Source: Talaromyces rugulosus (Eukaryota; Ascomycota; Eurotiomycetes; Eurotiales; Trichocomaceae). From it: a DNA stretch of 64,000 nucleotides. The notes below the pieces were generated by a model, which ran no database searches, had not been told where the DNA came from, and worked only from the letters and a program-made list of their open reading frames with translations. The stretch spans positions 1,488,001-1,552,000 of the forward strand of contig NC_049562.1 of NCBI RefSeq assembly GCF_013368755.1. Reading direction: 5' to 3'. The translations under genes were made by a program, and so were the position numbers. This document shows positions 55,850-64,000 of the stretch, piece after piece (within the stretch, counting starts at the first letter, position 1; every line of letters begins with the position of its first letter).

Positions 55850-57792
55850 CTACGAGTCTCTAGTCTCTGCCGGCCCATCGCGTGGATGCAGGCCGAGAAC
55901 CGCCGCCTCGTGCTCTTTGCTCAGAGGATGCGCCGCCATCAGACATCCTGCTACTACCCCGGCGCCCGCGAATCCTGTATACTGAGAAGCTGTCAACAAT
56001 TGCAGCTCCGAGGCAGAAAATAGACTGCTTGCTTACCATAATCCATATAGCCCTCAGTGACTGATACAATGCGTGTCTTGCAACCAGCTGCTGTGCTGGT
56101 GGCAGCGCACTGATTGCGTCAATATTGGCAGCAGCATCCCCCCCGGCCAGCAGACCGCCAAGTTGAGGACCAAGAGCCGCAACAAGGCTGGGCCCTTGTT
56201 TGACCATCTGGTTCTGGAACACCACCGTCCCAATAACCACCGATATTGCGCTCGACAAGGTCCGCACAAACCCGATGGTGGATGTCGCCGTCGTGGCGTT
56301 GTGTGCGCCGACTATGGCTTGCAGCGACAGCAAGGGGCTTTCGAAATTGAGGCCAATGCCCACCCCGGAGATGATCTGATAGATGATCAATTTCGTCCAG
56401 TTGAGCTTGATGTCCAGGTTGATGAGTAGCCCGACACCCAAGGTCATCAATGCTAGGCCCAAGTACGTTGTCGGCATATATCTTCCTGTCTTTTGGATAA
56501 ACACTCCGGTCAACGCTCCTGAAAAACAAATTGCCAGGATATAAGGCAAAAAGTATAGCCCGGATTTCACGGGACTCAGCCCAAGGATCGACTGAAAATA
56601 TAGTGGCAGATAGTACGCTTGGCCGGTGAAGACGAACCCATGGCAAAAGCAAAGGACAAACGAACCGATACCTGAGCGGTATTGAAAGAGATCCATGGGG
56701 ATGATAGGATACTTGGCCAGTTTCTTCTCATTCACAACAAACAAGGCACCGATGAAGATGGAAAACACTATCAGACAAATGACCGTAGTGGAGGTCCATG
56801 GATGAGTGACACCACCAAAGTCGAGACCGAACAGGAGCATGAGAGTTCCGCCGATAACCAGCAAGCAACCCATCCAGTCGATAGCTTTCAGCCCATCCCA
56901 TACAGGCGTTTTGGGAGTTTCCAGTTTTAGAACGAACCACAGCAAGCAGAACACTGCTCCCACGAACGGCACTATAGAAGCTGTTAGCCGATTGCTGGTG
57001 CTATTTCAAAGTCCTCAAGCATACAGTTAATATAGAAACACCATCTCCATCTACAAGCCTCCTGAGTTAGCAGTTAATCCCTCTCGGGTATCATGGCTGT
57101 ACGTACGATAGCTCCTGAGAAAACACTCCCCCGAGTACGGGCCCAATGCCGCTCGCACAGGCCCATACGACAGAAAGCAGCCCAAAATACATGCCGCGAT
57201 CCCTGAGCGCGAACAGGTCACTGATACAAATATTCACCAAAATATTCAACCCGGCGGCGCCAACACCCTGAACTGCACGGCCCGCAATAAGCACAGTCAT
57301 CGATTTAGCCACGGCACACATCACACTGCCGAAAAAAAACACCGTGAGTGCAGCCAAGAGCAGAGGCTTGCGGCCCCAGATATCTGATATCTTTCCCCAT
57401 GTAGGTGTAGTAGCTGTGTTGGCGAGAACATAGGCACTGCCGATCCACGTATAGCCCGATGTCGAATGAAAGTACCCGGAGATCACCGGTAGGGCCGTCG
57501 AGACAATTGTTATATCTAGAGCAGAGACAAAGGAGCTGGCACAGAGGGACAGCATGATCACCACGATTTGATGAGTTTTTAGCATGGGAGTTGCGGATTC
57601 CATATCCGACACTGGCACGCTCGTTGATTCAAGCGTGGATGAATTCGGCAGAGTGATGCCATCATTTGGTTGACTGGCAATATCATTATCATCGTTATTA
57701 TTGTGACCATGCTGAGATCCAATTGGTCCGCCGTTTTGAAGCTCAATGCTTGCAGTACGAGTCTGCAGCACATCGGCCACTGTCTCCATCAT
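55850..57792 (-). CDS. MFS multidrug transporter (DHA2/14-TM family)
   Basis: Four exons on the minus strand, 57792-57107, 57050-57025, 56971-56037 and 55981-55850, give 592 aa. The second exon is only 26 nt and restores the MFS motif SWRWCFYINLPF. After an Asn-rich N-terminus come VSALDITIVSTALPVI (motif D1), GKISDIWGRKPLLLAA (motif A) and AGRAVQGVGAAGLNIL (motif B). SVVWACASGIGPVLGGVF is motif C, typical of drug/H+ antiporters. About 14 membrane segments are visible. In the last exon the splice after RAIWIM gives a family-like YTGFAGAGVVAGCLM tail; reading through it would give an atypical end. It probably exports small molecules from the plasma membrane; substrate unknown. Confidence 0.92.
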
Positions 57793-58624
57793 TGTCGGTA
57801 GAAACGAAGTAGTAAAAATCTGCCAACCAATAAACAACCAGAGAGAAACAAGAGAAAATAGAAGAAATAAATATATTCCAACATCGAAACGACTGTCAAT
57901 TTATGCTAACAAGAAGGCTACACTAGCCAATCAGAGTCGCATGTCATATTCGGAGCTTAGAAATACGAAATATACGGCCGATGTCTTGGCACGTAATCGT
58001 GGAAGGCTGCCTCCCCCGGCTCAACGTCAATTTCTTTATTTTTATTTTGTATGTTACTTCCCATATAAACCATAAAAATCGATTTTTTCATATAACTTCC
58101 CAACCCCTACATTAATCTCTTTAAAAGTTGGCATATAGACTAAACATATGATTTATTTTAAATATTTCGAAAATAAATTTCTTAGGGTAAATTTATTATA
58201 GAGATCTTAACATTAGAGATTAGATCTTTTGTTAAAACCTAGCTAACCCTTATAATTCAGTAAATTTATTTGTTCTTTTGTTGAAAGAAATTGATTGTAC
58301 GGTCTTTTATACTATAAAATTTATATAAATATTAATTTTACTATAAATAGTTTGAAATTGGGAGCGTTATACAAAAATTGACGTTGAGCCCAGTACATAG
58401 CGATTCGTCCAAAAAGGAAATAAATCACACGACCAACGTTGTCAAATTTATTTTGCACGCTATCAATAGGTCTTTGTATACACATTTAGGGATTGGAAGT
58501 ATAAAGTCCAACAACAATATGATGGATATCTTCGTCAATTAGGATAGCCCAGAATAACCAAACAATCTGCCCGAATCTTTTTCTTTCCTACTATGGAAAT
58601 ATCAATCTGCCGGCAGAAGCAGAA
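57793..58624. other. Intergenic, MFS promoter, MITE-like element and acetate-transporter 3' flank
   Basis: The MFS promoter occupies the left 225 bp. A 373-bp inverted-repeat element follows, then about 230 bp of 3' flank. Confidence 0.7.
58018..58390. mobile_element. MITE-like element with 16-bp perfect terminal inverted repeats
   Basis: GGCTCAACGTCAATTT at 58018-58033 is exactly inverted at 58375-58390. Similarity extends further inward at different spacing (TTGTATgttacttccca versus TTGTATaacgctccca). The inside is strongly AT-rich and has no coding capacity, like non-autonomous DNA transposons. A target-site duplication is not evident beyond one or two bases. Confidence 0.6.
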
Positions 58625-59825
58625 TTAAATATCCTCCTCCCTGCGTGTCTCGCTTTTACCCTTGATAAACTGCGACAAATCGCCTACGGGAAGACTCCAA
58701 GGCAAATCCACGCTTGCCATCATTTGAACAAGGAATAGATACCACCCACTTAACGAGGTCACGAAGAGAAATGCGCCGGATGCCTATTGTAAAAAATATA
58801 CAATGTTAGTAACTAGGCAGTGAAAGAAGAAACTTATAGGGATAGGGAGTGTTGTAAACGGACAGTTTGTAGCTTGGCTGATGCACTGGGAAGATCGTTG
58901 GCCAGTTGCCAATAGGATGCAGCGAGACAAGAAAATCCCAACGTGAGCGTTAGGAAAACGACCTCGAACATGAGATTTGTTCGAATGCCGCATATTAGAA
59001 ACACGAAACTAAGACTCGCCATGCACACAAAAAAGAATGCTGCATGAAAAAAAACACAAAATAAGTATGTGAAATCTCTCTCAAAGTATCCGGGACCAAC
59101 CACCCGAGAAACTCACCGTATGAAGCGTAATATTCAACTCCAACTGTTGACTCGGCACCGGTTGTAAACGCCCCAGTGGCATTTGCAGATGGTGTGAGCG
59201 ATATGGCAGTAGCCAACCAGAATCCTCCTGTGTTCCTCGTCAGAGAGAGGTTGGTATTGTTGACAGGCATTCCGAATAAGGGGGCACAAACCGAAACCAG
59301 TAAAGGCGACAAATGAATATGTGTTTCCTAGGATAAACTCCAAAAGCCCACCGAGTATCATGAGAATCCCTCCCATGGCATAAAACACGCCCCTATTTGT
59401 TTAATAAGCAAGAGGATACTGAAAGTCAAACAAACTCTCGACGGGAACGTACACGATGGATGCTCCTCCTCCACCAGAGCCTCGCCATCCCATGAGTTGA
59501 CAGGATAGCGGTGTGAGACTCATGATGAATCCAAGCAGTGCCCTAAACAATAACCAGACATGTCAGAAAGCCGAACAGAGAAGCAGGTCTAGAGCAGGTA
59601 TCATTACAAAGGGGTAGGATTGCCAACAATCGATCGGAGATCTCCTTTTACGTGATTCTTTGGAGAAAGGTAGAGCTTCTCAAAAAGTTGGGCATCCATA
59701 GATACGCTTCCGGCCGTTCTGATTTTCTGAATTGCATCGACACGGCTCATCTCGTGTTCCGCTGTGTAAGGCGCCGCCGAATGGCCGTTGGAATGCTTTT
59801 GTTCGTCTCCCGATAGACTCGACAT
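58625..59825 (-). CDS. GPR1/FUN34/YaaH-family (acetate) transporter
   Basis: Six exons on the minus strand: 59825-59608, 59542-59453, 59392-59292, 59227-59117, 59039-58864 and 58783-58625, giving 284 aa. The N-terminal tail is hydrophilic. The family signature is NPTPLALLGFIMSLTPLSC, assembled across the first junction and close to NPxPLGL. Six membrane segments follow: GVFYAMGGILMILGGLLEF, TYSFVAFTGFGGFWLATAIS, YYASYAFFFVCMASLSFVFL, GFSCLAASYWQLA, and SGAFLFVTSLSGWYLFLVQM near the end. Members import acetate or ammonium-related solutes at the plasma membrane, often under glucose repression. The many junctions all keep the frame. Confidence 0.9.
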
Positions 59826-62800
59826 GGTGAATAAATTAAAGTTGAAAAATTAGGCTGATGAAACAAAATTGAAAATATAATCCCTAGTGGTTGAAAAAAC
59901 TTATATTAATTGCTCCTGTAGTAACTGCAATGGAATCCAGCTAAGCAAAGAAGAGACCAGCCCGTTTATAACATCTGGAGACGCAAAAAAATATACTCTA
60001 ATATTCATTTAAGAGACATCCTCAAAGCCTGTAACCGGTCAAATGGAAGTAAAGGAAGGGGCTGCATGCTGCAAGGTAGAAGAATGCACAATATCGGTCG
60101 AGCGCAATGTCAGCTTCAACAGATCCTTGGCCCCATAATTTCCCCAGACTTGATCCTCACTTTCAAAGCTGTACAAATACGGGGCGTGCTAGAAATAAAA
60201 TAAAAAATTAAATCAGCTTTACTAGTCTAAAAAATAAATAAAAGCCTGGCCATTGAATGATATTATTGATCGTCAACTAGTGTGAGATGGGGCTACGGAA
60301 AACCTCCACATGTCGTCTTCCTTTTGACCGACAGACGTTCAAAGTCTAATCATAGGCTAGCACCAACGCGCCAAGACAGTTTCCAAATAGCAAATAGCAA
60401 CTATTATTTATCGAGCTTTCGCAGTTTGTTCCATTACGCCGTGCTCTGCGAGTCCGGTCGCCCGGAAAGCGATTCTACAGAGGCATGTGTCCTGAGGGAA
60501 GCAACTGGTCTTTTCTGCACAATCACTGATATAGTCCTTCATTCTGCACTGAATTTCGCAAGATAAAACCGTTCCTAGAGAGTTACAGTAAAACGTCAGA
60601 TTTGTCATGAATGAGACTATGTTGTTTCTATAGATGACATAGATCGGTAGCCCAAGAGATCCCTGGTTTTTTGGTGCATCTGTTAACAGCAGGTTATGAG
60701 ACCCGTAGCCTTGATTATTGCACTAACTTAGCACAATCTGACTGTGACACTGAGTTTGAATCTTACAAAAGGACAGAAAAAGAGTGTCTACACCGACAAT
60801 GGCAGTGCTTTTTAGATCTGTGATACCATTGGCGAATTACGAAGTTCTGTCAAGTTAGCCAGTTTGAAACTTGCCGCTAAGCGGAATTGCCTCTACAAAT
60901 AGCGAATATCTGGGAATTTGTCGAAAATGTGCGAACGATTTTCGAGAATGGATAGACTACATGATCCATCTAAATAGCTATCGCCTTGAACATTGACCGT
61001 ACTGTGCTACGGATCATTACCAAACGTTGGGAATTTGGTACATGAACTTCTTTCCATTACATATGTAGTTCAGCATTACTCGTCAATAACATCGAACAAG
61101 ACCTTTTTGTTCACAGTACGGAGTAGAACCTTCGAAGAGGTAGACAAAGTTTCAATGTTAGGATTGTACGTGCATCTTTAAAAGCGAGGATCTTGCCTTT
61201 TTCATATTTATATCATTCAGGGGGATACATATAGGTGGGTTCTTTATATTGTAGCAAGGTGAAGAGCTCTGATATTATTTATCTTCTCTGTGTGCCTAAT
61301 TTTCTTCCAGAACCATTTTAATATATTCATATTACATAACGACCTTGACAACTACATGGAAACTTCACAAGTAATTTCGACCCCCTTCTATTACTCAGGA
61401 GCTTGATTTTATGTGTAAATAGTGAAACTTCCGATAAAAATACAAACAAGAAGTTATAATTGGAAAAACTGTCGCGATGGAACCTATAGCCAAACAAACA
61501 TATTGTCTATTTGCCGTTTAACCTACAAGGGGTAACCTTAGGGGTTAAATACTGCCAAGCTGTAGCTCTACTTGCGAGAAAACCAGTAAATTTATCATGC
61601 TAAACCGCAAGGTAAATTCCGTAGTTTCCTTGAAGTATTCGTTGACGGATTAGAAAAATGGTCACTGTTAAAGAGAAGGATAAAACTCAAAGTCGACCCA
61701 AGTCGATGCAATTTTGCCGGGCACTGGGGAAAAAAGTAGAAGAAAATCCGGGTATGGGCAGTTTGAATATCAGTTAATCTCAATTGATAATTATGAGAAT
61801 CACATGTCCGACAACCTGTGTTGGTTGTCCTGGTTCTAACTTGAACCGGGGTCGCCATTCAAAGTCCCGACAGGGTTGCACTGGTCGTGAAATTAACGCA
61901 ACAAAAACGAAGCTGATTCACCAAATAGCAGACTGATAATTGATCCGTACGCGTATCTCATGAGATAAGAAAGCATTGTTTTTTGACATGACATAAGATT
62001 ATTATTGTTGTTATTATCTTGTTCTTGTTCTTGGCTAGTCAAAGTCAAAAAGGAACTATCGGATCAAAAAATGAAGATCGACGCGTCAGCCGCGGTTTTG
62101 TTTATTCTATTAGTATTTTTAGAGAAAGTTAAACTTGGTAGCGCATTATTGAGGTTAGAAAAGACCAATTAGCTGCCTGTCGCAACTTTTTAACGAGATA
62201 AGAATCATAAGATGTGTCAAATCATAGATGCGAAGAGATCGCTCGGTGCTCGGCAGTCGGCAGCTGAGCCCTTATCGGGGGTGTAATGGTTCAGCCTCGT
62301 CGTTAATCGTCTATTTTCACGCTTGGCTTTTGCTTTCTTTTTATGTGGGGGTTTCGATTAATAAGTTACTACTAACTGATCAGATAACGATCCTCTTGTG
62401 GTTCCCCGTTCTAAGTGATATCTCAAAATCTAGGATTATACCTCCTCTGAAGCTACCGACTCATTCCTCTACTCTCTAGTACTGGCTCTTTGTAAAAGAC
62501 ATATTTGGTAGACATTGAGATAGCATGAAAATAAAATTGATATTTACACCTACCGCGGGTCCAAGTATCTACCGTGTGGCCTTTCATCATAGTCTAAATC
62601 GGCGACAAATCAGGTTGTACCTTGCAGTTGGGCCTGGCATGGTCATGATTCATGGATCAATTAGTAGTGAGCAGCGAACAACTTTAGCCAATGATGGCTA
62701 GCACCCATAGCCAATTCAGCGCTAAATATCTGAAAATCGATCTTTCAGGTTCAGCCCTCATTTGACGATCGGCGAGCTGCTGATAAGCATGCATGGTTTG

Positions 62801-63757
62801 TGGGTCAGACCCGAAACTCGGGCGAACTATGGAAATAACCCTGAGCAGGAAACAACGACTACGAGATATGCGAGAAAAGTGTGAGCCAATAATTAATTAT
62901 GCCAAGACGAACGTTGAAGGCTAAGCGAGGTATTGCCAAGTTTCCATCTCCATATTGCAAGTATTCGTGTATAAAAGTGACTGATAAAATCACTATTACC
63001 TGTTCACTTCAATACTGGTTGTCGAGCATTGCTGATTGTAATAATGTTTCTTTCACTGTATATCTGTTATGCGATTGTCAATGCACCAATTGATTGTATA
63101 CTCTGTATATACCCTGAACCAGTTTATGGATTTGTAAAAACACAAAGAAGAGTAGAACAACATTGGAATGCTTATCTACAGCGAATAAATCTAAGACTGG
63201 TCTATCCGGACCTGTTTCCCGACGTCATGTAACGCCTGATCATCGCAGCTAACCCATCAAATGCAGGTACATATCGCCTGTCCAGCCCACTTCTTGGAAT
63301 CCCCTTGGTTTGATACGCTGGTCCTGCGTTATAATCGGGACTAATTCAAATAGTTCTTCTGTTAGCATCATGCATTGTTCGGATGCCATGTCTTTAAGTT
63401 TTTGACCATCATCCCACAAGATTTGGAATGAATCACATCGAAGCTGTGCCAAGATCGTTGATCACTACTAGTTACCAAGTTTACGGGCCAATTCGTGAAT
63501 CGTTATCAGTAGAATGTCATCCCACAGCGTAATGGAAGTAATAGCTGTCTTGATAGGGATGGGGTTGACATTGATCATAACAAGCCCCTTAAATCACATG
63601 TGAAAGGAAAATGAGATGCATATAAGACCGTGTGAAGTCGCTGTTGGATGACTCTCAATTCATTACTACGATACATCAATTGATACCTTCGAGTTTTTAC
63701 GCATCCTTGCATTAATATTCGCTCTTTACGCGTCTCTCATTTCAAACCACAATAAAA
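59826..63757. other. Gene-poor AT-rich region
   Basis: Almost 4 kb without a credible gene on either strand. Short open frames (for example 60282-60566, 61595-61858 and 62228-62479) have no recognisable domain. Minus-strand frames near 63249-63452 look faintly protein-like and may be decayed coding sequence. One TACGGAGTAG decamer lies at 61117-61126. It could hold old transposon or gene remnants. Confidence 0.5.
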
Positions 63758-64000
63758 ATGAAGTTCTTCGCCACAACCGCCATCTTCTCTCTCCTGGGTG
63801 CTACCCTCGCCGCCCCTTCTGCTGCCCCTCTCGACCGAAGACTCAAGGTCGATGGCGTCCTCGCTTGCCTTGACCCAACCGTCACCCTCGTCATCAACGA
63901 GCTCAAGTCCCTCGAGCAAACCAAGGTTGACAAGCTCATCCATGACCTTCTCTCCGGCGCAGAGATCAAGTCTGAGCTCGAGAGCGTTGGCGGAATCACT
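63758..64000 (+). CDS. Secreted protein, 3' truncated by window edge
   Basis: The open frame from the ATG at 63758 runs off the right edge (81 codons visible). It starts with a signal peptide (MKFFATTAIFSLLGATLAAP) and a putative propeptide ending at a dibasic site (APLDRR|LKVDG). A helical segment with one cysteine follows (GVLACLDPTVTLVINELKSL), then EQTKVDKLIHDLLSGAEIK. The leader is a typical AC-rich stretch before the ATG. It may be a small cell-wall or surface protein; the family cannot be assigned from the fragment. Confidence 0.75.
   Translation, partial: MKFFATTAIFSLLGATLAAPSAAPLDRRLKVDGVLACLDPTVTLVINELKSLEQTKVDKLIHDLLSGAEIKSELESVGGIT

Noticed and set aside
61954..61967. Perfect 14-bp palindrome TATCTCATGAGATA
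   Set aside because: About four palindromes of this length are expected in 64 kb by chance; no repeat of it was seen.
63249..63452. 67-codon minus-strand frame with faintly protein-like sequence
   Set aside because: No domain, no start context and upstream stops; noted only as possible decayed coding DNA.

Overview
The window is nuclear DNA of a filamentous ascomycete, most likely a member of the Eurotiomycetes (Aspergillus/Penicillium/Talaromyces type). The clues are short 50-110 nt introns with GTAnGT donors and CTAAC-like branch points, genes on both strands separated by AT-rich spacers, and fungus-specific families (DUF4202, DUF3405, DUF6314, STAND-type N-terminal domains, GPR1/FUN34 transporters). 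Exon junctions below were placed by eye, requiring GT/GC...AG borders and an uninterrupted frame. No RNA gene or CRISPR array was seen.

Layout. 1-12 kb: the 3' end of a putative transcription factor, Mediator subunit MED19/ROX3, a DUF4202 protein, a CCC1/VIT1-type vacuolar iron transporter, a small secreted cysteine protein, a GH76 mannanase-like gene with two frame breaks, a DUF202 membrane protein, and a STAND-type N-terminal-domain protein with one frame break. 12-17.5 kb: mostly intergenic, with a possible decayed inverted-repeat element, an alpha/beta hydrolase, and a striking array of PacC-type GCCAAG sites. 17.5-31 kb: flavin monooxygenase fused to DUF6314, the SURF4/Erv29 cargo receptor, an ER-anchored basic protein, a GH31 alpha-glucosidase, an APH-kinase remnant and a nucleoside hydrolase. 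32-51 kb is the housekeeping core: a secreted Ser-rich protein, a bHLH factor, two conserved unknowns, LSM8, verprolin, a mitochondrial membrane protein, ribosomal protein L10a (uL1), a GNAT acetyltransferase, a CorA-like transporter and ARF1. 52-60 kb: a DUF3405 Golgi-type protein, an MFS drug transporter, a MITE-like inverted-repeat element and an acetate-transporter-family protein. 60-63.7 kb is almost empty, then a partial secreted-protein gene runs off the right edge.

How the genes fit together. There is no obvious biosynthetic cluster. Most genes are independent: secretion and membrane traffic (SURF4, ARF1, DUF3405), actin (verprolin), RNA and translation (MED19, LSM8, L10a), and carbon, nucleoside and metal handling (GH31, nucleoside hydrolase, CCC1, CorA-like, acetate transporter). 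The best regulatory observations are two matches to the CBC-HapX composite site in the promoter of the vacuolar iron transporter, and eight GCCAAG hexamers within 290 bp, partly phased at about 21 bp. Accessory signals (broken genes, inverted-repeat elements, gene-poor DNA) concentrate at 7-15 kb and 58-63.7 kb.
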